DNA of 33,796 nt from an uncultured Shinella sp. Lineage in GTDB: Bacteria; Pseudomonadota; Alphaproteobacteria; Rhizobiales; Rhizobiaceae. The position numbers were made by a program, and so were the translations under genes. The notes beneath the pieces are model-generated. The model was not told the origin of the DNA. It made no database searches and worked only from the letters and a program-made list of their open reading frames with translations. Below are positions 17,153 to 25,564 of the stretch, piece by piece. The stretch is taken from positions 1 through 33,796 of the forward strand of contig NZ_CAMLFY010000043.1 of NCBI RefSeq assembly GCF_946479415.1, given 5' to 3'. Each line of letters opens with the position of its first letter. The stretch's first letter is position 1.

Positions 17153-18337
17153 ATGGCAATCGAAGGAAGCGCAAGCGAAACACGGGAGCGCCGCATCCGG
17201 CTCGGCATGGTCGGCGGCGGTTCCGGCGCCTTCATCGGCGCGGTGCACCGCATCGCCGCCCGGCTGGACGATCACTATGAGCTGGTCGCCGGCGCGCTGT
17301 CGTCCTCGCCGGAAAAGGCCGAGCAGTCGGCGCGCGAACTGGGGCTCGACCCGTCGCGCAGCTATGGCAGCTTCAAGGAAATGGCGATCCGCGAGGCCAA
17401 GCTGAAGAACGGCATCGAGGCCGTGGCGATCGTTACGCCAAACCATGTGCATTACGAGGCCGCGAAGGAATTCCTGAAACGCGGCATCCATGTCATCTGC
17501 GACAAGCCGCTGACCTCGACGCTGCCGGATGCACGCAAGCTGAAGAAGCTCGCCGAGGAAAGCGATGCGCTCTTCGTTTTGACGCACAATTACACCGGTT
17601 ATCCGATGGTGCGGCAGGCGCGCGAAATGGTCGCGAACGGCGAACTCGGCACCATCCGGCTCGTGCAGATGGAATATCCGCAGGACTGGTTGACGGAAGA
17701 CATTGAGTCCAGTGGCCAGAAGCAGGCGGCCTGGCGCACCGATCCCAGCAAGTCGGGAGCCGGCGGTTCCACCGGCGATATCGGCACGCATGCCTACAAT
17801 CTCGGCTGCTTCGTTTCGGGTCTGGAACTGGAAGAGCTTTCCGCCGATCTCGACAGTTTCGTGCCGGGCCGCAAGCTCGATGACAATGCCCATGTCATGA
17901 TGCGTTTCAAGGAGAAGGACGGCGCACGCGCAAAGGGCATGCTCTGGTGCAGCCAGGTCGCGCCCGGACATGAGAACGGTCTCAAGGTGCGCGTCTATGG
18001 CACCAAGGGCGGTCTCGAATGGGTGCAGGCCGATCCGAACTATCTCTGGTACACGCCCTTCGGCGAGCCGAAGCGCCTGATTACCCGCAACGGTGCCGGC
18101 TCCGGTGCCGCCGCCGCCCGTGTCAGCCGCGTGCCTTCGGGGCATCCGGAAGGCTATCTCGAAGGCTTTGCCAATATCTACTCGGAAGCGGCGCGGGCGA
18201 TCTATGCCAAGCGCAGCGGCGCCAAGGCCGATCCCGCCATCACCTATCCGACCATCGATGACGGCCTCAAGGGCATGCTCTTCGTCGATGCCTGCGTGCA
18301 GTCGTCGAAGAAGAACGGCGCCTGGGTCAAGGTCTGA
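17153..18337 (+). CDS. Gfo/Idh/MocA-family NAD(P)-dependent oxidoreductase
   Basis: This is a cytoplasmic sugar or polyol dehydrogenase of unknown substrate, 394 residues. The N-terminal Rossmann motif is LGMVGGGSGAFIG (about residues 19-31). The catalytic CDKP motif has Lys118 (family EKP, here DKP), and the second catalytic motif is GD209IGTH213. A C-terminal beta-sheet domain completes the fold. AAGGAGG overlaps the stop codon of the TIM-barrel gene, so the two are translationally close. It is the last gene of the operon, followed by a hairpin at 18351-18377. Together with the isomerase it implies oxidation of an imported sugar or glycoside followed by rearrangement or cleavage. Inositol, glycoside C3 and aldose oxidation all occur in this family. 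Confidence 0.88.
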   Translation: MAIEGSASETRERRIRLGMVGGGSGAFIGAVHRIAARLDDHYELVAGALSSSPEKAEQSARELGLDPSRSYGSFKEMAIREAKLKNGIEAVAIVTPNHVHYEAAKEFLKRGIHVICDKPLTSTLPDARKLKKLAEESDALFVLTHNYTGYPMVRQAREMVANGELGTIRLVQMEYPQDWLTEDIESSGQKQAAWRTDPSKSGAGGSTGDIGTHAYNLGCFVSGLELEELSADLDSFVPGRKLDDNAHVMMRFKEKDGARAKGMLWCSQVAPGHENGLKVRVYGTKGGLEWVQADPNYLWYTPFGEPKRLITRNGAGSGAAAARVSRVPSGHPEGYLEGFANIYSEAARAIYAKRSGAKADPAITYPTIDDGLKGMLFVDACVQSSKKNGAWVKV

Positions 18338-18350
18338 GGCACTTTGAGCA

Positions 18351-18377
18351 TCGGCCGTCGCTTCTTGCGGCGGCCGA
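18351..18377. terminator. Hairpin between the sugar operon and the HD-GYP gene
   Basis: An 11-bp stem with one G-T pair, TCGGCCGTCGC (18351-18361) / GCGGCGGCCGA (18367-18377), has a TTCTT loop. It sits in the 45-bp gap between two convergent genes, so it may stop transcription from both sides. There is no clear T-tract. Confidence 0.55.
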
Positions 18378-18382
18378 GCTGA

Positions 18383-19273
18383 CTATTCGAAAATGCTCCC
18401 GAGACGGAGCACCAGCTTCTTGTCGAAGAGATGGCCGCGGTCGAACATCCAGTTGAGCGCATCACGGGTCGTCCAGGCCCGCTTGTAGGGACGGGCGCTC
18501 GTCAGGGCCTCGAAGACGTCGCAAACGGTGGAAAGCCGGATTTCCTGGCTCAGCTGCTCCGCCTTGAGGCCGAGCGGATAGCCGCTGCCGTCGAGCATTT
18601 CATGATGGAACCGCGTGATGTCGAGCGTCAGCGGCGACATGTTGCCGAGGTCCTTCAGCAGCCGGTAGCCGATTTCGGGATGGCCGCGCACGAGGTTCTT
18701 TTCCGCGGCCTCCAGCTGGCCGGTTTTGTTGAGAATGGCGTTCGGCACCATCAGCTTGCCGACATCATGCAGAAGGCCGGCGACGCCAAGCTCGCGCACC
18801 ATGGCATCGTCATAGTCGAGCAGCCTTGCGAGGCGCATCATCAGCGCGCTGACGGCGAGCGAATGGACATAGGTGCCCTCATCCTTGGATTTCAGGCGCG
18901 TGACCTTCAAAAAGACTTCCGGCGAGGCGTCGATGCGATCGGAAATCTCATCGGCGACTGGCCCGAGTGTTTCGATCTTGAAGTCGCCGGTACGGACCGC
19001 GGCAAAGCTGTCGTGCAGCATGCTGGCGTTCTGACGCACGGTTTCCTGCGTGCGCTTCTGTTCTTCCGCCTCGAATGCGGCATCCGCATCGATGTCGATG
19101 GTGCTGCGCTGTGGGTTGACGAGGGCATAGGCGGCGGAGGTCGCGAGGATGGCGCGAACGGTCTCATCGGATTGCACGAGAAAACGCCGGCCGGAAAATT
19201 CGGCGTTCGAACATTCCAGCGATTCGATGAACATGCCTTTTCTTACAAGATGCTTGGGAATTCTCCGTACCAC
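18383..19273 (-). CDS. HD-GYP cyclic-di-GMP phosphodiesterase
   Basis: The 296-residue cytoplasmic protein has an N-terminal DUF3391 segment (RRIPKHLVRKGMFIESL) followed by an HD-GYP domain. The metal and catalytic motifs are intact: H137, H169-D170 in LLHDVGK, H198 in RGHPE, H223-H224 in RFHHE, and D228GSG231Y232P233. This predicts hydrolysis of cyclic di-GMP to pGpG or GMP. It starts with GTG at 19273, supported by a GGAG about nine bases upstream. It ends soon after the HD-GYP core, so it is shorter than many relatives. It is convergent with the sugar operon and divergent from the beta-glucosidase gene. A near-match to a CtrA site lies at 19320-19334. Confidence 0.9.
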   Translation of the reverse strand: MVRRIPKHLVRKGMFIESLECSNAEFSGRRFLVQSDETVRAILATSAAYALVNPQRSTIDIDADAAFEAEEQKRTQETVRQNASMLHDSFAAVRTGDFKIETLGPVADEISDRIDASPEVFLKVTRLKSKDEGTYVHSLAVSALMMRLARLLDYDDAMVRELGVAGLLHDVGKLMVPNAILNKTGQLEAAEKNLVRGHPEIGYRLLKDLGNMSPLTLDITRFHHEMLDGSGYPLGLKAEQLSQEIRLSTVCDVFEALTSARPYKRAWTTRDALNWMFDRGHLFDKKLVLRLGSIFE

Positions 19274-19419
19274 TTTGGCGTCTCCATCCCGGCGAATGAT
19301 TATTTTGCAGGAACAAAGCCTAACCTTTGTTTAAGTAGGCTCTGTTTTAGGGCGTATCTTTCGACCCTCCCTGAAATTGCCAATTGCGGTTCTAAGCCAT
19401 TGATTTTTGCCTGCCATGC

Positions 19420-19443
19420 CCTTACTGCAACGTTACAGTAAGG
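19420..19443. promoter_or_regulatory. Candidate LacI-type operator before the beta-glucosidase gene
   Basis: A 24-bp palindrome with one mismatched pair has arms CCTTACTG (19420-19427) and CAGTAAGG (19436-19443) and a central AACGTT. The core resembles CTGTAACGTTACAG, a usual LacI-family operator form. It lies 36 bp before the beta-glucosidase start. It differs from both other LacI-type operators in the window, so a regulator encoded elsewhere is likely. Confidence 0.55.
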
Positions 19444-19478
19444 CTGTGGACAGGCAAATCCGACAAGAGAGACGCATC

Positions 19479-20855
19479 ATGACCGACCCCAAAACCCTTG
19501 CCGACCGTTTTCCGGGCGATTTCGTTTTCGGCGTGGCGACGGCTGCCTTCCAAATCGAGGGTGCATCGAAGCAGGATGGCCGCAAGCCGTCGATCTGGGA
19601 TGCGTTCTCCAACATGCCGGGCAGGGTCTATGGCCGTCACAATGGCGATGTCGCCTGCGATCACTACAACCGGCTGGACGACGACCTGGATCTTATCCAG
19701 TCGCTCGGCGTGGAAGCCTACCGGTTCTCCATCGCCTGGCCGCGGATCATTCCGGAAGGCACCGGCGCGGTGAACGAAAAGGGCCTCGACTTCTACGACC
19801 GGCTGGTCGATGGCCTTAAGGCACGCGGCATCAAGGCCTTCGCGACGCTCTATCACTGGGACTTGCCGCTGATGCTGGCCGGGGATGGTGGCTGGACGGC
19901 GCGGCAGACGGCCTATGCCTTTCAGCGCTATGCTAAGACGGTCATCGCCCGCATCGGCGACCGGCTGGATGCGGTGGCGACCTTCAACGAACCCTGGTGC
20001 TCCGTCTGGCTGAGCCATCTCTACGGCATTCATGCGCCGGGTGAGCGCAACATGGACGCGGCTCTTCACGCGCTGCATTTCACCAATCTCGCGCATGGTC
20101 TCGGTGTTGCCGCCATCCGCTCCGAGCAGCCGAAGCTTCCCGTAGGCCTCGTGCTGAATGCGCATTCCGTCTATGCCGGCAGCGACAGCGCGGCCGACCA
20201 GGATGCTGCTGCGCGTGCCTTCGATTTCCACAACGGCGCCTTCTTCGGTCCGGTCTTCAAGGGTGAATATCCGGAGCGATTCCTCTCCGCGCTCGGCCAC
20301 CGCATGCCTGAAATCGAACCGGGTGACATGGAGACGATCGCACAGCCGCTCGACTGGTGGGGTCTCAATTATTACACGCCCATGCGCGTCGCCGACGATC
20401 CCTCCAAGGGTGTGGATTTCCCGGCGACAGTGCCTGCGCCGGCGGTCGCGGATGTCAAGACGGATATCGGCTGGGAGGTTTTTGCACCGGCACTCGGTGA
20501 TCTCATCCGCAAGCTCAACGCGGATTACACGCTGCCGGATTGCTACATCACGGAAAACGGCGCCTGCTACAATATGGGCGTGGAGAAGGGGGTGGTCGAT
20601 GACCAGCCGCGTCTCGACTATATTTCCGACCATCTCAACATCACGGCGGATCTGATCGGCGAGGGCTACCCGATGCGCGGTTATTTTGCCTGGAGCCTGA
20701 TGGACAATTTCGAATGGGCGGAGGGTTATAGAATGCGCTTCGGCATCGTGCATGTCGATTACGACACGCAGGTGCGTACGGTTAAGAAGAGCGGCCAATG
20801 GTACAGCGCGCTTGCCGGTCAGTTCCCGAAGGGAAACCACAAGCCGGCCGAATAG
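19479..20855 (+). CDS. GH1 beta-glucosidase
   Basis: This glycoside hydrolase family 1 enzyme splits beta-linked glucosides, probably in the cytoplasm since no signal peptide is visible. The frame opens at 19407, but ATG 19479 with AGAGAGAC upstream gives the normal family N-terminus (FPGDFVFGVATAAFQIEGA). The 458-residue length is typical. The acid/base is Glu171 in TFNEPW and the nucleophile is Glu359 in YITENGA; LDWWGLNYYTP and GYFAWSLMDNFEWAEGY are also family hallmarks. Substrates could include cellobiose or plant aryl-glucosides. Expression probably depends on the palindrome at 19420-19443. Confidence 0.94.
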   Translation: MTDPKTLADRFPGDFVFGVATAAFQIEGASKQDGRKPSIWDAFSNMPGRVYGRHNGDVACDHYNRLDDDLDLIQSLGVEAYRFSIAWPRIIPEGTGAVNEKGLDFYDRLVDGLKARGIKAFATLYHWDLPLMLAGDGGWTARQTAYAFQRYAKTVIARIGDRLDAVATFNEPWCSVWLSHLYGIHAPGERNMDAALHALHFTNLAHGLGVAAIRSEQPKLPVGLVLNAHSVYAGSDSAADQDAAARAFDFHNGAFFGPVFKGEYPERFLSALGHRMPEIEPGDMETIAQPLDWWGLNYYTPMRVADDPSKGVDFPATVPAPAVADVKTDIGWEVFAPALGDLIRKLNADYTLPDCYITENGACYNMGVEKGVVDDQPRLDYISDHLNITADLIGEGYPMRGYFAWSLMDNFEWAEGYRMRFGIVHVDYDTQVRTVKKSGQWYSALAGQFPKGNHKPAE

Positions 20856-20947
20856 GCGGACGGATCGAGACTGCTTGCATTGGCATGAATGCCGTAAAGG
20901 ATTCATAACGCTTCTGACGCATCATCCTCTCCTGGTTGGAGAACCTG

Positions 20948-23140
20948 ATGCGACGGCTTGCGCACCATCTTTCTGGCATGCTCGGCGCTCGGCGGCTCGC
21001 AGTCGTTCTGGGCGTGCTCGGCTCGTTTGCGGTCGTCGTCAGCCTCGCCACCGTGCTTGTCATGATGGCGCTGGGTTTCCTTGCCAATCGGGCAAACGAG
21101 CTGGACGAGGAGCGCACGCGCCAGACCGTGTTCGGCGCGCTCTCTTCCATGCGTAGTTCCATCGTCACCACCGTGCGGGATTATGCGGTCTGGGATGACG
21201 CGGTTACCGGCGTCTACGGTAAGCCCGACATGCCCTGGCTCGTCACCAATTTCGGCCTCGCAACCGAAGGCGGGCCGCTGTTCGATACGGTTTTCCTCGT
21301 CGATGAGAAGGGCGGCACGATGCTGGCCTATCGCAATGGCGCGCCTTTCGACACGGATGCCAGGGCTTTTGGCGGGGCTGCCTTCGAGAAGATGCGCCGC
21401 GAGGTGCTCGAAGCAGGGGTTACGCCCGGCAAGGAGCTCGGCGCTTTCCTCAACACGCCGAAAGGCCCGGCCGTCGCGGCCATCTCCGCTATCCGGCCTG
21501 CTTCCGATGCCGTCAAGGCGCCGGAAAACGGCCTGCGCACACTTTTCATCCTGCGGCATCTGACACCCGCCCGCATCTCCAAGATATCGGAGAATTTCCT
21601 CGTCTCAGGTCTTCTCCTGATGGATACGGCGCCTGCGAATGGTGATGCCGTCGCGCTCAACGACCCTGATGGCAATGCGCTCGGCTATCTCTCCTGGACG
21701 CCGGAGGCGCCAGGCGACAAGAGCTATGACCAGGTGCGCCCGCTCGTGCTGCTGGCCCTTGCCGGCGTGATCGTCTTTTTCGCACTGCTGGTGCTGACCG
21801 GCGCCATTTTCGCGGTCCGCCTCAAAGCGGATGAGAATGCCGCGCGCATGCAGGCGCTCACCGACCGGCTGAGCGGGCTTCGCAACCGCACGGGCCTTTA
21901 TCTTGGCCTCGACGAGCTGAACGCGCGCGCGGCGGCCGAGGCGCGCGATGTGCTGATGCTCTATCTCGACCTCGACGGTTTCAAGGACGTCAACGACTTC
22001 TACGGCCATGCTGTCGGCGATCGTCTCATCCGTGGCGTTTCAGCCGGCCTGTCCCGGCTGGTGCCTGACGACGCCATGCTCGCGCGCATCGGCGGCGACG
22101 AATTCGCCATCGTATTGCTCGGCCGCCCGGATGGCGCGGAAACCGGGCAACTGACGCGCGCGCTACTGGATTTCTTCGCGGAGCCCTTCGCAATCGGCGA
22201 CCGCGTCGCGATCGTTGGCGCCAGCATCGGCATTGCCGTCTCGCATCGGGGGGCCATCCCCGGCGAAGAGCTGCTGCGGCGGGCCGACGTTGCCATGTAT
22301 CGCGCGAAACATGCCGGCCGTGGCCGCGCCATGCACTATGAAGCGCTGATGGATGATGATCGCGATGCACGGCGTGAAATGGAGGAGGCGCTGCGGGTGG
22401 CGGTGGGGCGCGGCGAGATCGACGTGGTCTACCAGCCGATCGTGAACACCCGCGGGCGCGACATCTGCGGTGTCGAGGCGCTGGCGCGCTGGACGCGGGA
22501 AGGCCAGCCGGTGCCGCCCGATGTCTTCATTCCGCTCGCCGAGGCAACAGGCATTATCGACGCGCTCGGTCCACTGATCCTGAAACGGGCCTGCGAGGCG
22601 GCACGGCAATGGCCTGACATCGGCATTTCGATCAATGTCTCGCCGGCGCAGTTCCGCAATCCCTATTTTCCGGATCAGGCGCTGGCGATCATAGCGGAAG
22701 CGGGTATCGAGCCCGCGCGCATCACGCTTGAGATCACCGAGGGTTACTTCATCCAGAATCCCGGCCGGGCGAAACTCGTCATGGACCGGTTGAAGGCTGG
22801 TGGCGTGCGCATCGCACTCGATGATTTCGGCGCTGGCTTCTCGTCGATCGGCTATCTCATCCGCTTCGGTTTCGACCGCATGAAGATCGACCGTTCGCTG
22901 ACGATGGCCGGGCAGCAGTCGATCAAGGGCGGTGCGATGCTGCAGGCGACGGTGGCGCTTGCCGCATCCTTCGACATGCCCGTCACGGCAGAGGGCGTGG
23001 AGAATGCCGAGCAGGCGGCCTTCCTGCATCTGTGCGGCTGCGACCAGTTGCAGGGCTACTTCTTCGGTCGGCCGATGCATGAAACGGCGATCAGCACTCT
23101 CCTGGCGCCGCCGGAAACCCGGCAGAGCATCGCCGGTTGA
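20948..23140 (+). CDS. Membrane CHASE4-GGDEF-EAL cyclic-di-GMP protein
   Basis: The 730-residue inner-membrane protein can in principle both make and degrade cyclic di-GMP. ATG 20948 is preferred over TTG 20936 because GGAG lies at 20938-20941. Membrane helix 1 spans about 17-45, a periplasmic CHASE4-like sensor about 47-260 (RDYAVWDDAVTG is typical), and helix 2 about 266-292. The GGDEF domain has its active site GGDEF at 382-386 and DLDGFKDVND; no RxxD inhibitory site stands five residues before it. The EAL domain has E510AL512, NVSPAQFR, EITE, DDFGAGFSS, KIDRS, AEGVEN and QGYFFGRP, all intact. Its stop abuts the stop of trhO through TGATCA. Confidence 0.92.
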   Translation: MRRLAHHLSGMLGARRLAVVLGVLGSFAVVVSLATVLVMMALGFLANRANELDEERTRQTVFGALSSMRSSIVTTVRDYAVWDDAVTGVYGKPDMPWLVTNFGLATEGGPLFDTVFLVDEKGGTMLAYRNGAPFDTDARAFGGAAFEKMRREVLEAGVTPGKELGAFLNTPKGPAVAAISAIRPASDAVKAPENGLRTLFILRHLTPARISKISENFLVSGLLLMDTAPANGDAVALNDPDGNALGYLSWTPEAPGDKSYDQVRPLVLLALAGVIVFFALLVLTGAIFAVRLKADENAARMQALTDRLSGLRNRTGLYLGLDELNARAAAEARDVLMLYLDLDGFKDVNDFYGHAVGDRLIRGVSAGLSRLVPDDAMLARIGGDEFAIVLLGRPDGAETGQLTRALLDFFAEPFAIGDRVAIVGASIGIAVSHRGAIPGEELLRRADVAMYRAKHAGRGRAMHYEALMDDDRDARREMEEALRVAVGRGEIDVVYQPIVNTRGRDICGVEALARWTREGQPVPPDVFIPLAEATGIIDALGPLILKRACEAARQWPDIGISINVSPAQFRNPYFPDQALAIIAEAGIEPARITLEITEGYFIQNPGRAKLVMDRLKAGGVRIALDDFGAGFSSIGYLIRFGFDRMKIDRSLTMAGQQSIKGGAMLQATVALAASFDMPVTAEGVENAEQAAFLHLCGCDQLQGYFFGRPMHETAISTLLAPPETRQSIAG

Positions 23141-24088
23141 TCATTTGCCGAGATGGCGTTCGCCGCGCTGCTTTGCCAGATCCATCTGCTTTTGCCGCTG
23201 GCGAAAGCGCATGCGGTCCTCTTCGCTGCGTGTTCCGTGGCAATGCGCGCAAGACACGCCCGCTTCGTAGAGCGGGGACGCGATCTCCTCCGCCGTCAGT
23301 GGGTGACGGCAGGCGCGGCAGAGCTTGAGATCGCCTTCTTCCAGGCCATGCAGCACGGAAACGCGTTCATCGAAGACGAAGCAGGCGCCTTCCCAGAGGC
23401 TTTCCTCGGGCGGCACGTCTTCGAGATATTTCAAGATGCCGCCCTTGAGGTGATAGACTTCCTCGAAGCCTTCTTCCTTCATGAAGGCCGTCGCCTTCTC
23501 GCAACGGATGCCGCCGGTGCAGTACATGGCGATCTTCGGCTTGTTGTGCAGGCCGGTATTGTTGCGCACCCAGTCGGGAAACTCGCGGAAGGTCTTGGTG
23601 TTCGGATCGACCGCGCCCTTGAAGATGCCGATCGCCGTCTCGTAGTCGTTGCGGGTGTCGATGACGATCGTATCGGGATCGGAAATCAGGGCATTCCAGT
23701 CCTGCGGATCGACATAGGTGCCGACGGAACGCGTGGGGTCGATATCCTCGACGCCCATGGTGACGATCTCCTTCTTGAGCCGCACCTTCATGCGCAGGAA
23801 AGGCATGGCGCTGGCATGGCTTTCCTTGTGCTCCAGGCCGGCAAATTCCGGTTGGCTGCGCAGGAAGGACAAGACGGTGCGGATGCCGGCGGCGGGGCCG
23901 GCGATGGTGCCGTTGATGCCCTCATGGGCGAGCAGCAGCGTGCCGCGAACGCCGTTTTCCTCGCAGAGCGTCTGCAAGGGGTCGCGCAGCGCCGCAAAGC
24001 GCGGAACCGAGACGAAATGGTAGAGCGCGGCAACCAGGAAGCCGTCATTCGCCTGCGGCGAAGAAATCTCGTGTGCGATGTCTGTCAT
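23141..24088 (-). CDS. trhO: tRNA uridine-34 hydroxylase TrhO (rhodanese-like)
   Basis: TrhO (YceA family) uses oxygen to hydroxylate the wobble uridine of certain tRNAs, a step toward 5-methoxyuridine-type modifications. The 315-residue product has the family N-terminal domain ([14 protein letters not shown] near residues 51-64), then a rhodanese domain with VIDTRNDYE and the catalytic loop C190TGGIRC196EKA. The Cys-containing C-terminal tail ([24 protein letters not shown]) is also characteristic and could bind a metal. The ATG at 24088 is well placed. It runs convergent with the c-di-GMP gene with no gap. Confidence 0.93.
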   Translation of the reverse strand: MTDIAHEISSPQANDGFLVAALYHFVSVPRFAALRDPLQTLCEENGVRGTLLLAHEGINGTIAGPAAGIRTVLSFLRSQPEFAGLEHKESHASAMPFLRMKVRLKKEIVTMGVEDIDPTRSVGTYVDPQDWNALISDPDTIVIDTRNDYETAIGIFKGAVDPNTKTFREFPDWVRNNTGLHNKPKIAMYCTGGIRCEKATAFMKEEGFEEVYHLKGGILKYLEDVPPEESLWEGACFVFDERVSVLHGLEEGDLKLCRACRHPLTAEEIASPLYEAGVSCAHCHGTRSEEDRMRFRQRQKQMDLAKQRGERHLGK

Positions 24089-24150
24089 GGGGTCGCCACA
24101 TACAGCTTTCGCGCTTTTCAGGCAATGCGGCGCAAAAGCGCGCCGATCTC

Positions 24151-24636
24151 CTAGGCCAGCTGATGCAGCCGTGCGCCGTCGCTGTTGCCGAGTGCCATGG
24201 ACTGGTTGGAATACTGGCTTTCCCCCGTGACTTCGCGGCCGACCCAGTTCGGGAGCTGCGGGTCATCGTGGATCGAGGAAAGCTCTACTTCGGCAATCAC
24301 CAGGCCGCGATGGGCGCCGCTGTAGACATCGACCTCCCAGACATAGCCTTCATGCGGCACCTTGTAGCGCACCTTCTCGATGATGGTGCCGACGGTGTGC
24401 CGCAGCATGTCCTCGGCCTCGTCGCGGTCGATCTCGACTTCATATTCATCGCGGACGAGCGCGGCATGGCCGACTTTGATGGTGAGGAGCGCACGCCCGT
24501 CGCCATAGATGCGGACGCGCAAGGACCGATCGTCCTGGGCTACGATATAGGCTTGCCTTATGGCGACGCCTTCGTTTGCGAATGTGCGCCACCGCTGGCC
24601 CGATACCAGGAACTTCCGCTCGATCTCTTTCGCCAT
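24151..24636 (-). CDS. CYTH-domain protein (triphosphate tunnel metalloenzyme)
   Basis: The frame extends up to 24738, but the recognisable protein starts at ATG 24636 with [11 protein letters not shown], whose ExExK (EIERK) is the CYTH hallmark. The 161-residue product also has [22 protein letters not shown] and [19 protein letters not shown], matching the alternating charged residues that line the triphosphate tunnel. Small bacterial members usually hydrolyse inorganic triphosphate, though adenylate cyclase and thiamine triphosphatase activities exist in the superfamily. The ribosome site is weak. The gene lies 62 bp upstream of trhO on the same strand. Confidence 0.9.
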   Translation of the reverse strand: MAKEIERKFLVSGQRWRTFANEGVAIRQAYIVAQDDRSLRVRIYGDGRALLTIKVGHAALVRDEYEVEIDRDEAEDMLRHTVGTIIEKVRYKVPHEGYVWEVDVYSGAHRGLVIAEVELSSIHDDPQLPNWVGREVTGESQYSNQSMALGNSDGARLHQLA

Positions 24637-24792
24637 AGGCACGCTTTCGCTGTCTTTGAGATGGGCTTGGGCGAGGGGAACACTACACGATAAGTGTGTC
24701 ATGACAAGTCCATGAATCAGGCATAAGGCTCGACACAACGTCGCAGACGCGCTATGCCCCTCTCAATTCAATCGTTTTAAAAGGTCATGCCC

Positions 24793-25431
24793 ATGAGCGA
24801 GAAGAACACCAAGCTCCTTTCCGTCCTGAAGCTGCAGCCGGTGGTGCCGGTGCTTGTTATCGACGACGTCAAGACGGCGGTGCCGCTCGCCCGCGCGCTG
24901 GTGGCTGGCGGCTTGAAGGCGATTGAAGTCACGCTGCGCACGACGGCGGCACTTGAAGCGATCCGGGCGATTGCCAATGAGGTCGAGGGTGCCGTTGCCG
25001 GTGCCGGCACGATCCTCAATGCCGCGCAATTCGAGGCGGCTTGCGAGGCCGGTTCGCAGTTCATCGTCAGCCCCGGCACGACGCAGGAATTGATCGACGC
25101 AGCCGCCGATTCCGAGATCCCGCTGCTGCCGGGTGCGGCGACCGCAAGCGAAATCATGGGCCTTCGCGAAGAAGGCTATCAGGTGCTGAAGTTCTTCCCG
25201 GCCGAACAGGCCGGCGGCGCGGCTTACCTGAAGTCGCTGTCCTCGCCGCTCGCCGGCACGCTGTTTTGCCCGACCGGCGGTATCTCGCTGTCGAATGCCC
25301 GCGATTATCTCTCGCTGCCGAATGTCGTCTGCGTCGGCGGCTCCTGGGTCGCGCCGAAGGACCTCGTCGCCAAGGGTGACTGGGCGGGCATCGAGAAGCT
25401 CGCTGCCGAAGCCGCCGCGCTCAAGGGCTGA
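24793..25431 (+). CDS. eda: KDPG/KHG aldolase
   Basis: This enzyme cleaves 2-keto-3-deoxy-6-phosphogluconate to pyruvate and glyceraldehyde 3-phosphate, the last special step of the Entner-Doudoroff pathway. Of two in-frame ATGs (24787, 24793) the second has AAAAGG at a proper eight-base spacing. With that start (212 residues) the key residues fall at the classical positions: Glu45 in IEVTLRT and the Schiff-base Lys133 in LKFFPAE; GAGTIL and CPTGGIS bind substrate and phosphate. edd and zwf are not adjacent. A hairpin at 25456-25478 follows. Confidence 0.94.
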   Translation: MSEKNTKLLSVLKLQPVVPVLVIDDVKTAVPLARALVAGGLKAIEVTLRTTAALEAIRAIANEVEGAVAGAGTILNAAQFEAACEAGSQFIVSPGTTQELIDAAADSEIPLLPGAATASEIMGLREEGYQVLKFFPAEQAGGAAYLKSLSSPLAGTLFCPTGGISLSNARDYLSLPNVVCVGGSWVAPKDLVAKGDWAGIEKLAAEAAALKG

Positions 25432-25455
25432 ATATAAGGTTCAACGAATTTGCAG

Positions 25456-25478
25456 ACGGGCGGCCTCCGGTCGCCCGT
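25456..25478 (+). terminator. Candidate terminator after eda
   Basis: A 10-bp stem with one G-T pair, ACGGGCGGCC (25456-25465) / GGTCGCCCGT (25469-25478), with a TCC loop lies 24 bp after eda. The following TATGCGTTTG is only weakly T-rich. Confidence 0.55.
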
Positions 25479-25564
25479 TATGCGTTTGTAATCGGGCGCG
25501 CGCATTCCTATCTTGCCCTTGCAGCAGGCCCTGCGATGTGACGAGAGAAACGGAGACGCTCCCT

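Noticed and set aside
24697..24706. Perfect 10-bp palindrome TGTCATGACA between the CYTH and eda genes
   Set aside because: Too short to separate from chance and without a second copy nearby; a regulatory role is possible but not supported.
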